The notes under the pieces are model-generated. The model was given only the letters and a program-made list of their open reading frames with translations, did no database searches and had not been told where the DNA came from. The translations under genes were made by a program, and so were the position numbers. A DNA stretch of 64,000 nucleotides. It comes from Polytrichum commune (Eukaryota; Streptophyta; Polytrichopsida; Polytrichales; Polytrichaceae). The DNA is taken from positions 16,264,527-16,328,526 of the forward strand of contig OX485808.1 of assembly GCA_950295325.1 (NCBI GenBank). Direction: 5' to 3'. Positions 11,359-24,500 of this stretch are shown here, piece after piece. Position 1 is the first letter of the stretch. Each line of letters starts with the position of its first letter.

Positions 11359-12602
11359 GATGAAATATTTGCTAGACAACGAAATTGTCTCGATCGCCAA
11401 CAAATGTCCAAAGAGAGGGTAATCTTCGTAGTTCAAAGCATATAAAAGTGGTCACTCCATCTGCAAACATCCATGAAACATCAAGTCAAAGTAACAACCA
11501 CCTAAACTATCCACAACTATAAAAATACATGAAAACAACTACATACAAATTGTCATGAAAAGTAATCAATAAGAGATGGATGTATATAATTTTACTTAGT
11601 CTTGGCCCCAAGTGCACTCTTATTACGAATATATGAAACATGCCAAGGTCATCCTCACTTATGTTCCACATGCACATGCAATTTTGTTTTGGTATTTAGT
11701 TGGGGGCTATCATGTTTATTTCAAGATTTTCCCAACATACTCCCCAATCTCTAAAAATGTGACATTTGATACCGTTCCCGGGGTACAAATGCAATACACC
11801 TAACACTACATAAATGTCATTCGTAACACAAGTGAGTCCACTTTATGAAAACTAGACCTTGCTCCGCCGAAATAAGACTTGGAATTCTAGTTTAAACACA
11901 TTCTCCACACAAGGCGGACATCCCTCAATTAAAAAGCAATCCCTAGCCGTGAAGAAACCCTAGACCATAACCATCATCCTCATGCGGACGACACTTGTAC
12001 GTGTGCGTAGAGCGGTGATGTGGAGAGCGGAGAGCATTGAGTGATTAAATTTAGCAAACTTCTAAGACCAAATTTAGATTTTAAAAAATAGTATAGAATA
12101 TGCTTCGAATATACTAGAATCCGCTTAAAAATAGCTAAAAATAGTGACCTATTTCCGTGGAATGTATAGGTCCACATCTAACTCAAAAGGCCCTATATTT
12201 GAAAATGTCTCACTACATTTCGGACCCGGGAAGTGCTACAATGAAATAGCATCAAAATAAAACGTATAAGTACATGATAAACATCAATGGTGATCCCAAG
12301 AAAGAACAAACAAAAATAAGTATATCGAAGCTGGTATAATTGAAGAATTATTAAAACCAAGGATGATTACAAGGAATAATCAATGAAATTGGATTTTCTG
12401 AGATTGGTATAAATGAAGAATGGGTCAATCAAAATACAAAGGAATCAAAATAATAAACTTCCTTCGTTGTTATTCATCACTTTTCTCTTTGTCTTATATG
12501 TGAGTGTACTCTATAGGTTGGACTTTAGCAATTATCGTTTGTGGCCGAATAGACTATAAATTGGACTCATATCCACCATGATTGTATATACACTTGCACA
12601 CA
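11359..12602. other. Non-coding interval
   Basis: AT-rich sequence upstream of the kinase-NLR gene, presumably holding its promoter. No convincing gene, RNA or repeat was seen. Short open frames at 11612-11803 and 11980-12177 have no recognisable features. Confidence 0.5.
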
Positions 12603-13070
12603 ATGGGAGAAAAGAGAGACATGTTTGCTGGATTAGGGTGGGAGATGGAAATTAGAAGTCTAGGAGATCCCCATATTCCCGTTAATTCATCGCCGGAATT
12701 TGAGTTTAGGCCTGGAAATCGAGCTAGTGATGACTACGATTTGACTCCATTTTCGCAATCTACACAAGCATGGAGGTGGAGGGTGCAGGAGGAGCAGAAA
12801 CAATATGAGAAAAAAGAACAAAGGCAAGAAGATGTGCCGGAGAAGGACACTGATTTGGATGAAGACAATTCGAAGGAAACAAACCAGGAGGTGAAGGTGG
12901 AAGACGAATCTTCGAAGTTTTTTTCATTACGCCAAAGGATGAGAGCCTTGCCTCCGCATCATCTTCCGCTGAAGGATCGAATTAGAGACAAAACAATATC
13001 TTATAGGGATTTGCTTCGACCGGGTCCACCTCCATCGGAATTATCCAAGAAGTATGCAAATCGGAAATAA
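12603..13070 (+). CDS. Hypothetical acidic/charged protein, 155 aa
   Basis: An open frame begins at an ATG (MGEKRDMF) and ends at TAA. The product is hydrophilic, with a middle block rich in E, K, D and Q (roughly residues 60-110) that could be coiled-coil or disordered, and a basic, proline-rich C-terminus (LRPGPPPSELSKKYANRK). No domain was recognised. It lies just upstream of a MULE relic read from the other strand and may be an accessory ORF of that element or a small plant gene. Intron boundaries were not identified. Composition looks coding rather than random. Confidence 0.4.
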   Translation: MGEKRDMFAGLGWEMEIRSLGDPHIPVNSSPEFEFRPGNRASDDYDLTPFSQSTQAWRWRVQEEQKQYEKKEQRQEDVPEKDTDLDEDNSKETNQEVKVEDESSKFFSLRQRMRALPPHHLPLKDRIRDKTISYRDLLRPGPPPSELSKKYANRK

Positions 13071-13438
13071 AATTGATAGACATAGGAAGCATTGTGATAC
13101 AAATTTTTGAAGTAAATAGGAATAATCATTGAGATTATACCTTTATTATATCAATCAATTATTGGTTTAGGGTTGGTCCATAAATGGACACATATATCAT
13201 AGCCTAATGTAGTGCTAGGCTGAGCGGAATTCTAGGAAGTAGGTTGAATCAAAAGACCCCCTTCGAGGATGAGTTTGACTTCATTGAAGCTAAATGTCGG
13301 GGCGTGAATGAACAAATTCACTTCCGGATCCAAATTGGAAATCTTGATGAAGATGTAATACAAATGCTTACAATTGAGATTAGGATTGCGTTTGCGGCCG
13401 AACTTGGAAATCATACCCACGAAGTTCGCGCAATTGCA

Positions 13439-16400
13439 CTATGGAATAGAACTTACTGTCACTTGGTAGATGGGTGGTTGCGGTTCTGACTTGGACTGCA
13501 GTGTGATAATGCAACCAAATCCCGGTTGAGGGATCATAGTCAACTTCAGAACGGTACCATGCATAGCTTCAGCAGAGGTAACCATCTGCCTCTGCTTTGC
13601 CGAAGGTACGCTGCTGGATCGCCGAACAAGCTTGGACAATCTTGTGGGAGGGATGAAGTCGGGGTGTTCAGGAATAGGGATTCGAGACATATCCAGCGGG
13701 GGAGCAGAGTTGGTGAAGAGCCGAGTCGGTGTGATGCGCTCCTTTGGTGGGAGTTGAAAACTTGCGTTCTCAAGTGCGAAGATCTCCGAGCGGGTGAGGT
13801 TGGTACCAATCTTGACAGGCCAGATTAGGGGAATGGGAGGTTTCTCTTGACCATCAGAGAACGGCATGACCCATTTCCGACGAGGGCCCTTTACGCAACG
13901 CTCTATGTCGTCGGGGCAGAAGACGAAGTCCGTGCGCTTCATCGATTGGAGTTTGTAATGATGCCACATACCGGTGTAGGTAGGCGCAGGGACGCTCTTA
14001 TTATTGGTGATGATTCTTGCAGAGCACTTCTTCTTCGTGCCCGCATGATTAGCCCAACAAGACTTCCCTGATGTATAGGGTATGCGGGCAATATGCCAAA
14101 GAGAGACATCTACTTTGGTTTCTTGCACTGCGGTGACACGATGGAAACCAAGTCCTGCAGGTGAAGGCACTTGAACCTCTTGAACAAACGGGGAACACTC
14201 CTCAATGATAGTAGGTAGGGTTTCTGGCTGAGATCGAGTGACTCGCTTACCGGGACGAGGGCGTGAGAAGTTCACGGTATCGGGGCGGTGGGTCTCGCCA
14301 TCATCACCAATTGGAGTATCACGTCTTCGTTTCTGCGATCCAAACACCTCGGCGCCCTCAAGGTGTGGATCGCGAGTGCAAAACTCTTCCCCACTGGGCA
14401 TGTCGAGCAAGACCTTCTGCAACACTGTGGGGTCGCCAGTACGCTGAGCTCGACGTTGAGCACCCCTGAGCTTGAGTTCCTCTTTGCTTGGACCATCTCC
14501 GCCAACTCCACCTTTAAGGAATGTGTAGTATGCAACAACTTGTAGGAAGGCGCGAATGTAGTCGTCCACCGTAGCCACGTATAAATCTCCACCCTTGTTG
14601 CCCGAGGCCTGAAGCCACTTGTTGTGGACGGACTCCGCAAGATTGCACGACGGCATCTCGGCCAACTGGTCTTGAGTCAGAACCTTTTCCTGATTGGGGA
14701 GTGCAGAGGGAGTATTAGAGGGAACACATAGAGAGGAAACTAAATCGAGTGAAAGACAATTATGAATCATGAAGGGGATTTACCAGTTCCATGAAACCAC
14801 CCCATTGAAGGTAGCGGAAGTGCCAGAAAGCAAGCCATAGCTGGAGGTGCTTGAGACCGTCCTCACTTGTACAATTCGATGATGCCCACCAAGCCTTGAT
14901 AGCTAGGTACCTAGTCTCCGCCTCTGACATAGAGGACGCATTGCGATATTGAAGGCAAAGGTGTCTATGTTGGTCTTGTAACTCATGCTTTATGTAGGAT
15001 TTCGTATGTTTCTCGAGCGACTGTTTCCAATGGAAAAAACAAGTGCGCTCACGGCCCTCCATAGGAACTTTGGGATCTCCTGAACCATACACAATGCGCA
15101 CATCGTTCCAATTGGCTTGCACACTGTCCGCCATGAAGCCAATAAAGTTAGGATGCGGGATACCGTGGCGGGCCATGACATGGTTGAGGTTCTGCTAGAA
15201 GAGCACTTGGGCATCCTTATCCTCCGATTGGAAATCACAACATGAAATGGTCATGACCCGTTGATAAGTCCCATCGTAGACATGAGCGGCCATGGTGGTC
15301 CACCCTTTGACCCGCTTGACGTGATCGGACATAATCCAGGCGTTCTCAAGGTCCCCACCCGGTCCCCACCTGGTTGCATCCGACGAACCAAATCCACCCC
15401 GCTTCCAGGACCAACCTCGGACATCTTGAAGACGAACACCTTGTCGGCATCGTCACCTTGTCCTGGGAATTGGTTCCGTTGGACGTAGGCCCAATTGCTA
15501 ACGCCTCGGAGCTTTGCGATGCCATCCATAACACCGAACCTCCGCAAAAATTTGAAAGAGGTAACCTTAGATCGAAGGTTTGGGGAATTCAACCCTCTAC
15601 AGCTCTCAAACACAGGTTCGAGCTCTGTTAAGGAGAGGAGACGGTGTTTCTCACTATTTTCAGAAAGGAGGAACTCACCAACAATGTCCTTGCTGGCTTC
15701 AAGGACGATCTTGCTGTACGTGGCCTGAGGCGTACGCTCAACGTGCTCCTCGAGAAGAGCATTGATGCGCTTCCGACTGTCTCTGCAGTCCCCAACCTTC
15801 ACTGGATGTTGATGGTTTCCGATATGAATGCAGGCTCTTTGGGAGAAATTCTTCCCATGGACGTAGAAAATCTTCGCCTCGCAAAATGCAATGCATTTGG
15901 GAGGCTGTTTGCAGATCTTGCACACAAGAGTAGATCCGATTGGCACAATGCCAGAGAGAGGGAAAGGCTGAGTAGTGAAACCATCAAATTCCGTGTCGTT
16001 GACATGAGAGATACGATGGGCGCGTTGAAGGAAATCACAACAAGTGTTTTGGCATTGGAGATGGCCAACACAGGTAGAGGAACGAAATAGAAGGCCAACG
16101 TCGTTTGTAATGTTGGTGGTCTGAGTCTTCGTCCAAACATGGCCATCATATTGCTTGTCCATGCCGTCCATGGACTTGGCCCTGGAAAGAGATGAAGAGA
16201 CTTCTGGTGCAGGGAGGACAAATAACTGGGTACCATCGAAACGAGGGGGGAGGTGATTAACCTCTTGGATTTTGATCTTATCGTAATCTATTTTCTTGAG
16301 GACGCTTTTACTACCGGGTATAGAACCTAGACGACGAAGACATTGAACAATAGGTGGAGGAGGTTTGGACGTAGACGGTACGGAAGGAGATAAAGGAACA

Positions 16401-16900
16401 TAGCGAGAAGGTGAAGGCGTTACAAAGGAATCAGAGGGAAACAAAGGAGGGGAATCATGAACATCAGCCTTCCTCATAGATACATCTTCAGTCGAAGAAC
16501 CAGACAAGTCTACAACATTGTCTATGTCAGGCTCGGTCTTGACACTTACTACCGGAGGTGTGCTAAAGTCACCAGTGGAAGATCGAAGAGGAGCATGGAG
16601 TTCTGTTGACACTCCCATCTGAGAAGCTGGCCAGCCAACAACCCTATACTTTCCAGGGCCAAGCTCCCACACTACATTGCCATTGTCAGTTACCTTGGAG
16701 GATTCATGGAAGGAATGAACGAGCAATCCAGTATCAGGATTGAAGATCTCACGATCTACCCATATTGTATTAAGTTGAAGAGAGAACCTAATGCTAAGAT
16801 GAAGCTCCGAGACAACAGCAATACCCTGTGCACCAATGGGGAAGAGAATAGGGACATCGTTGGCATTGGAACGAAGTTCGGCCATTGAGCTGGAAGCCAT
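13439..16900 (-). pseudogene. Decayed MULE-type transposase gene
   Basis: Read on the minus strand from an ATG at 16900 (MASSSMAELRS). The first ~540 codons hold a DNA-binding-like region with a cysteine-rich block (CxNTCCDF, CKICKQPP) as in MULE-family proteins. An 11-bp tandem duplication at 15350-15370 (GGTCCCCACCC) shifts the frame. Beyond it come YDGTYQRVMTISC, a TAG at 15195-15197 where a Trp is expected, then GFMADSVQANW and ERTCFFHWKQSLEKH, typical of the MULE transposase core. A GT-AG intron (14690-14783) leads to the C-terminal exon 14689-13439 with ESVHNKWLQ and DLYVATVDDYIRAF. Two disabling changes make it a pseudogene. Terminal inverted repeats were not found. Confidence 0.82.
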
Positions 16901-17223
16901 GAAGGCAAAAAAACAGAAACGTAAATGAACAAAGATGCAAAGATTTATAAGGAAGAAGAATGGTGAAGACAAAGGTTGTGATGTCACCATGTGCATCACC
17001 AAAGGAACAGATGTTGAGGAACTAATGTATATAAAAAAGGAGTAGGGGGAGGATGCCAAAAAGGGAAAACAAGGGACGGCTGCCAAAAAGAGGGAAACCC
17101 TAACCCTGAAGCACTGGCAATATAAAGAACAATACAAGCAAAGGAACGAGTTATTATGTGAGTGCGATGCCCTAATAGAAGAGTATAGGAGAGAGACGAT
17201 TATTGGGACGCTGGGACGCACAC

Positions 17224-17640
17224 ATGAAGGAACCAGGAAATAGTCAAGTCTCCACAGCCGATCCTGGAAAGAAGAAGAAGAAAAGAAAGGGAGGGACGAG
17301 TTTTAGCAATTCAAAGCAAAGGCGACGGAGAGAACTTAGGAAGAAGGAGCAATCTTGTACACAGGGAAGTGAACCACCAACAGATTTGAGCAAGACGGGG
17401 GGAGAGGCAGAGACAGGGACGTCTAGCAGGAACGAGGAATTGGAACGGATAGAGGAAGAACGGGAGCAGAGTGGATCGCGCGAACCATCGATGGGAGAGA
17501 GCGAGCATCGAAGCGATTCGGATTCAAACGAATCTGAGGAGGAGATAAAAGAGGACTCAATTGGCACAGTAAGTTTGGGTTTAGCGTATTACGCACTAGG
17601 CTCATATATACATTTAGGATATTTAAAAGATGGAATTTGA
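17224..17640 (+). CDS. Hypothetical highly charged protein, 138 aa
   Basis: An open frame begins at an ATG (MKEPGNSQ) and ends at 17640. It has a lysine-rich stretch (PGKKKKKRKGG, nuclear-localisation-like) followed by arginine-rich and then glutamate/serine-rich low-complexity sequence. No domain was recognised. It runs divergently from the MULE relic and ends 11 bp before a solo LTR. It could be a transposon accessory ORF or an accident of purine-rich DNA. Confidence 0.25.
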   Translation: MKEPGNSQVSTADPGKKKKKRKGGTSFSNSKQRRRRELRKKEQSCTQGSEPPTDLSKTGGEAETGTSSRNEELERIEEEREQSGSREPSMGESEHRSDSDSNESEEEIKEDSIGTVSLGLAYYALGSYIHLGYLKDGI

Positions 17641-17651
17641 TATTGAGTTAT

Positions 17652-18588
17652 TGTCGCAACCCTTGCTAGTTTTCCTTCACTTAGCTTGACCGCCTTTCCA
17701 ACCTAGCAAGTGCCACGAGCGCTAACCTGCACATCCCACGCACATGCATGGTTAGCTCCCAAAACCGCGGACCTTCAAGCTCATGGCTAGGTCACCAAAG
17801 CCTCCTACACATGCATTTGGGACTCTCCCCTTCGTAGGTAGCCAATGGCTAAGGTGGACTTCCATCCATGGAAGTCCACTCTTGAGTTGATCATCGTGTT
17901 GCCAAAACAACACTACAACTACCCGGAGCACATTGCCAAGTATGCTCCGGGGGGGTCGGTCGGCTAAGCCGCCTCACCCATATAAGCCTCTAGGACTTTG
18001 GGCGGGGCCCCTACCCCACCATCAAGTATCCTTTTGTCTCTCTACAAGGGTTGGGGCCAAGTGGACATTTCCCCTTAGCCGCTGGGGCTAGAACCTCCCA
18101 GCAGCTTCAGACCACCATAACTTCTACATATGATGTCGGATGCTCTCAAGTGACCACTCTATCGTCATCTACTCTTTGCGTAGATGCCGATGGACTCCTC
18201 ACCTGCCCCATTCCGGCAAGTATTGAGGAAGTTATGGCTCCTCAAACCTTGGCAGTCCCGGGCACCACTCCCAGGTCACTGCTGTCCCAGGGTGCTGTCC
18301 CGGGACAGCGCCCCACTCAAATGGCCATATCTCCTAGCTAGCACCTCCGATTGAGGTGTTCCTTAGCATTCTAGAATTCCACCGCCATAAGCTACTTGTA
18401 ACTTATGGCCTTACCCTCATGACTCTTAGTCCTCGTGGGTGAGAGGCGTTCTCAACGCCCGGGGCCCTCACCCATACTAAGAGTACTTGGGCCCTCTCAC
18501 CAATGGCGCCACAAGTCCCGGGTGTCACTCCGGGGTCCCCCTTGTGCCCATGGTGTTGCGGGCACTCCTCATGGAGAGGTGCGCGACA
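17652..18588 (+). mobile_element. Solo LTR, 937 bp, with 5-bp target duplication GTTAT
   Basis: It begins TGTCGCAACCC and ends GTGCGCGACA, like the LTR at 1847-2818, and shares long similar blocks with it (for example the segment around CTCATGGAGAGGTGCGCGACA near the end). It is flanked by perfect GTTAT repeats at 17647-17651 and 18589-18593. The differing duplications at the two loci show independent insertions, not the two ends of one element. Confidence 0.88.
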
Positions 18589-19020
18589 GTTATGTAATGT
18601 GATTCTTAACGACCAACATGTGAAATATTGGAAGTTCTTATTTTGTTTAAGTTGGTTAGAGGGGAATATAGAACCAAACCCTCTCGGAACCGAGAGGGTC
18701 AAAAATTATGCACCACGAATAGGCTATAAGCTAAGCACGAAGTTGTGCGGGGCCGCCACCTCCCAAACACGGCACATAGGACATAGGCTTTCGGCCCATA
18801 CCATTTTGGGGTGAGGTACATAGGCCAAAGTATCCCGATTCCTCTAGCTCCTAGGAACCATCCACCACACCAAGGAACCCTTGAGTCTAACCTAGATTAG
18901 TCTTCGGAGGCGCCTCCACTATATGCCGGCCGAAGCAAGGAGGAGCGCATTCGTGAGAGGTTGGAAGTTCGGGATTCTCAGGTGCATATAGGTAGTTTTG
19001 ATTTTCATAATGTCAAAATA
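18589..19020. other. Spacer with one isolated palindrome
   Basis: Between the solo LTR and the satellite. It holds one isolated copy of the satellite palindrome at 18679-18698 with centre AA instead of TT (CCCTCTCGG-AA-CCGAGAGGG). Nothing else was recognised. Confidence 0.6.
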
Positions 19021-21500
19021 TGGTCATTATAGTAGGACAGGGACACCCTCTCGGTTCCGAGAGGGTGGAGAAATGTCGACTTTGGAGTCTCATGACTAGA
19101 ATCTGAAATGTGGATTAAGGGCCCATATAGGTATTTTGATTTTCATATAGTCAAAATATGGTCATTATAGTAGGACAGGGACACCCTCTCGGTTCCGAGA
19201 GGGTGGAGAAATGTGGAAATTATAGGCTCATGACTTGAATCTGATTTGTGTATAAAGGGCCAATATAGGTAGTTTTGATTTTCAAAAGTTGAAAATATGG
19301 TTAGCATAGTTAGACTGGGACACCCTCTCGGTTCCGAGAGGGTGGAGAAATGTGGAAATTTGAGGCATATGACTAGAATATGATTTGTGGATAATGGGAC
19401 CATATAGGTAGTTTTGATTTTCAAAAGTTGAAAATCTGGTTAGGATAGTTAGACTGGGACACCCTCTCGGTTCCGAGAGGGTGGAGAAATGTGGACTTTG
19501 GAGGCTCATGACTAGAATCTGAAATGTGGATTAAGGGCCCATATAGGTAGTTTTGATTTTCATAATGTCAAAATATGGTCATTATAGTAGGACAAGGAAA
19601 CCCTATCGGTTCCGAGAGGGTGGAGAAATGTGCACTTTGGAGGCTCATGACTTGAATCTGATTTGTGTATAAAGGGCCAATATAGGTAGTTTTGATTTTC
19701 AAAAGTTGAAAATATGGTTAGGATAGTAAGACTGGGACACCCTCTCGGTTCCGAGAGGGTGGAGAAATGTGGAAATTTGAGGCTTATGACTAGAATCTGA
19801 TTTGTGGATAATGGGACCATATAGGTAGTTTTGATTTTCAAAAGTTGAAAATCTGGTTAGGATAGTTAGACTGGGACACCCTCTCGGTTCCGAGAGGGTG
19901 GAGAAATGTGGACTTTGGAGGCTCATGACTAGAATCTGCAATGTGGATTAAGGGCCCATATAGGTAGTTTTGATTTTCATAATGTCAAAATATGGTCATT
20001 ATAGTAAAATTGGGACACCCTCTCGGTTCCGAGAGGGTGGAGAAATGTGGAAATTTGAGGCTTATGACTAGAATCTGATTTGTGGATAATGGGACCATAT
20101 AGGTAGTTTTGATTTTCAAAAGTTGAAAATCTGGTTAGGATAGTTAGACTGGGACACCCTCTCGGTTCCGAGAGGGTGGAGAAATGTGCACTTTGGAGGC
20201 TCATGACTAGATTCTGAAATGTGGATTAAGGGCCCATATAGGTAGTTTTGATTTTCATAATGTCAAAATATGGTCAGTATAGTAGAACAGGGACACCCTC
20301 TCGGTTCCGAGAGGGTGGAGAAATGTGGAAATTTGAGGCTTATGACTAGAATATGATTTGTGGATAATGGGACAATATAGGTAGTTTAGATTTTCAAAAG
20401 TTGAAAATCTGGTTAGGATAGTTAGACTGGGCACCCTCTCGGTTCCGAGAGGGTGGAGAAATGTGGACTTTGGAGGCTCATGACTAGAATCTGAAATGTG
20501 AATTGAGGGCCCATATAGGTATTTTGATTTTCATATGGTCAAAATATGGTCATTATAGTAGGATAGGGACACCCTCTCGGTTCCGAGAGGGTGGAGAAAT
20601 GTGGAAATTTGAGGCTTATGACTAGAATCTGATTTGTGGATAATCGGACCATATAGGTAGTTTTGATTTTCAAAAGTTGAAAATCTGGTTAGGATAGTTA
20701 GACTGGGACACCCTCTCGGTACCGAGAGGGTGGAGAAATGTGGACTTTGGGGGCTCATGACTAGAATCCGAAATGTGAATTGAGTGCCCATATAGGTATT
20801 TTGATTTTCATATGGTCAAAATATGGTCATTATAGTAGGACAGGGACACCCTCTCGGTTCGGAGAGGGTGGAGAAATGTGGAAATTATAGGCTCATGACT
20901 TGAATCTGATTTGTGGATATTGGGCCAATATAGGATGTATTTATTTTCATATGGTCAAAATATGGTCATTATAGTAGGACAGGGACACCTCTCGGTTCCG
21001 AGAGGGTGGTGAAATGTGGACTTTTTGGGCTCATGGCTAGAATCTGATTTGTGGATAATGGGCCCATATAGGTAGTTTTGATTTTCAAAAGTTCAGACTA
21101 TGGTCATTATAGTAGGACATTGTCACCCTCTCGGTTCCGAGAGGGTGGTGAAATGTGGAAATTTGAGGCTCATGACTAGAATCTGATTTGTGGATTATGG
21201 GCCCATATAGTTAGTTTTGAATTAGTTAGACTGCGTGTATGTCCTCTCGGTTCCTAGAGGGGGAGAAATGTGGAAATTTGAGGCCCAACACTAGAATCTT
21301 ATATGTGGTTATATAGCCTTTAAAGGTATTTCTGATTTCCGAAAGTTGAAAATATGGTCTGGTTTGTTAGACTAGGTCACCCTCTCGGTTCCGAGAGGCT
21401 GGAGAATTGTGGATTTCTAGGCTCATCACAAGAATCATATATGTGGTTTAAGGTTACTTTAGTAGGACAGGACACCCTATCGGTTCCGAGATGGTGGAGA
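19020..21500. repeat. 139-bp satellite array with a 20-bp palindrome in every unit (array 1)
   Basis: At least 19 units. Starts of the core CCCTCTCGGTTCCGAGAGGG lie at 19046, 19184, 19323, 19462, 19601, 19740, 19879, 20018, 20157, 20296, 20434, 20572, 20711, 20849, about 20988 and 21126, so the period is 138-139 bp. Degenerate units follow near 21243, 21380 and 21475. The core is a 9-bp inverted repeat around TT. Two flank types (GTCAAAATATGGTCATTATAG and AAAAGTTGAAAATNTGGTTAGG) partly alternate. It is not coding. The minus-strand ORFs across it are shadows. It ends at the predicted first exon of the ParB-methyltransferase gene. Confidence 0.93.
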
Positions 21501-21570
21501 AATGGTGTTTATATGGGCTCTTCACTCTATTCTTATGTCAGATTTTCGGATTCAATAGGCTAGGTTTGAA

Positions 21571-24500
21571 GTGTATGGATTATTTGTATGTGTATGGAGT
21601 GCGTTGTATAAGGTTAAAGGGTGCATTTCTAAAAGGACTGGGGCATCATCTCCATGTATTTTGTGCATACAGGCATCGCAGGCTTTGGCCCTTACTGTGG
21701 CTCGTGTCCAATACATGGCGGATGGGCATATTCTATTGTCGCCTCGTGAAAATTGCCATAGGGCACTGGATGACATCTCACAGGGAGAGGTGTTTGATTC
21801 GTTGAAATTTTGTTGTATTTTTGTTTGCCTCTGCTTCTTGTTTGTTTCGTCTTATAGTTTTTTTTCTGATGCTTCCCTCCTCTTCTCTTGTAGATTGATG
21901 TTCCGCTTGTTTCCGACTGCATTCGACCTCTTGATGAGGAGAATCCAGATGAAGCCGAGCTCAAGGTTCGGAGATCGCAGAAGCAAGACTCTAACACCGT
22001 GATTCAGCGGGTGCGATTCAAGCCTCTTGGGAAGTCTCGTTTCTCTATTCCATTGTGTCGCTTGCGGAGTCTTCCTCTTGTTCGGCCAATCAACGACGTT
22101 GATGTTTCTCGTTTGGAGAATGAGTTCGTCATGGGATACCATGATGGTGACCGCGCTTTGTACGTCTCTCTATATAACAACCTCGATGAGGTCCTTCATG
22201 TCTCCGATGACGTCAAGTCCTCCTGGAGTCCATTATGGCAAGAGGCCAATGCAGAGTTTGATGCATGCCATTCTCGAAAGAGACCCCGACCTTGCTAACT
22301 TTGTTGGCAAAATGTTCTACGTGTGGGAGGGGAACCATCGGTTGACAGCTTGGTGGAGGCACATCAACAAGCATCACCCTTTGGACAAAGATTGGCATAT
22401 ATGGGTTGATTGTATTTTGGTGGATCCAAGAAATTGCACCGCCCTCTTCCTTAATGCTATGAATGACATCAACTGGTGAGTTCAACATTTAATGTTGCTG
22501 ATATTCTCTTTTGTTTGTTCTCATTTTTCCCTCTAACATTTTGTTTGTTATAGGTCCACGGAGCATGACCATGTTAAGGATAACCTCCCCGCCAAGTTAC
22601 TTCGCATTCGCACGTTTGGAAAGATGAGGCTAGAGGAGTTCAAAGACCTCCTTTCTGTTTCGGACTACAAGATGTGTGAGTCCAAGATGGAGAAAACTCC
22701 TACTTGGTATCCCCTGACATTAGATGTCTTCGTCAAATTCTTATACAAGGTAAAGTTTGTTTAAACTTTCCTTGACTTTCCTTCTCCCATGTTTATGTGG
22801 GTTCCTTATCCTTCTTTGTGTTTGTTTCAGAGAGAGATATCCAACGCGGCTGATACGGCTGCGAGGTTATACCGTGAGGCCACTCCCGAGGCTCTCCGAT
22901 CTTCGACAGAAATTTGGGATATTATGTCAAAAGCCCAGGATAGGTTGATCAAAAGCATTCGTTCTCGGAACTTTGAGAAGTTCATTTCCGTTGCCCACAA
23001 GGACAACGGGGATGATTTCTTCAATGAGGTGTCTCTCTTATCCTTGTGTTTTCATTTATTCTTTCATTCTCATTTACATCATGTCGTGCTTGATATCTCT
23101 TTCTTACTTATCTCTATTCTTACTTCATATCTATGTGGCAGATTGACCGTCATTTCTCCACCTTCCTCGTCCCTAATATGACAATCGAAAAACTTCAAAA
23201 GGTGGCTACCGCACATGTGGATGCCCATTTCAAGGCCAAGTGGCTTCGTTGGTGGAACTCCCCTACCGATGTCAAGGAAAAGAATAGATTTCCGTCGTCT
23301 CTCCCTCTTAGGGAGAAAGTCCTCGAAAACTGGCTCAACAAAGCTTCTTTCTGGGCGCAGGTGCAACTCTTGTTTTTTTCCTCTTTCTATTATTTGAAAT
23401 CTTCATACCAAGGACTAGGACACCCTCTCGGTTCCGAGAGGGTGGAGAAATGTGGATATCTTAGGCTCAAGACTCTAATATGAAATGTGGATATTGAGCC
23501 AATATAGGTACTTTAGAATTTCAAAAGTTGAAAACATGGTCATTGTAGAAGGACTAGGACACCCTCTCGGTTCCGAGAGGGTGGAGAAATGTGGAAATCT
23601 CAGGCTCAAGAATAGATTCTGACTTGTGGATAATGGGCCCATATAGGTAGTTTTGATTTTCAAAAGTTCAAAATATGGTTAGGTTAGTTATTATGGGACA
23701 CCCTCTCGGTTCCGAGAGGGTGGAGAAATATGGAAATATTAGGCTCATGTCTAGAATATGATTTTTGGATAATGGGCCCATATAGGTAGTTCTGATTTTT
23801 ACAAGTTCAAAATATGGTTAGGTTAGTTAGACTGGGACACCCTCTCGGAAATTAATGGCTCATGACTAAAATCTGGTTTGTGCTTATTTAGCCAATATAG
23901 GTAATTCTGGTTTTTAAAAGATGAAAATATGGTGAAAATGGTAGGACACCCTCTCGGTTCCGAGAGGGTGGACAAATGTGGAAATTTTAGGCTCATGACT
24001 AGAATCTGATTTGTGGATAATGGGACCATATAGGTAGTTTAGATTTTCAAAAGTTGAAAATATGGTTCGTATAGTTAGACTGGGACACCCTCTCGTTTCC
24101 GAGAGGGTGGAGAAATGTGGAAATTTGAGGCCCTTCACTAGAATCTGATTTGTGGATAATTGGCCCATATAGGTAGTTTTGATTTTTAAATGTTTAAAAT
24201 ATGGTCATTATAGTAGGACAGGGACACCCTCTCGGTTCCGAGAGGGTGGACAAATGTGGAAATTTTGTGCTCATGACTAAAATCTGATTTGTGGAAAATG
24301 GGCCCATATAGGTAGTTTTGATTTCCAAAGTTGAAATTGTGGTTAGGATAGTTAGACATGGACACCCTCTCGGAAACGAGAGGGTGGAGAGGTGTGGAAA
24401 TTAATGACTCGTGACTAGAATCTGGTTGGTGATTATTTAGCCAATATATGTAATTCTGATTTTCAAAAGTTCAAAATATGGTGAAAATAGTAGGACAGGG

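Noticed and set aside
13546-14640. Overlapping ORFs on both strands across the MULE relic (13546-13809, 14272-14640, 14238-14545)
   Set aside because: They are shadows of the transposase C-terminal exon in other frames.
1847-18588. One long LTR retrotransposon bounded by the two related LTRs
   Set aside because: Each LTR has its own different 5-bp target duplication, and the interior holds host genes and no gag-pol.
19143-24168. Minus-strand ORFs with repeated STLSEPRGCPSLTI blocks
   Set aside because: They are translations of the 139-bp palindromic satellite. Frames change between units and no start, splice or domain logic supports a gene.
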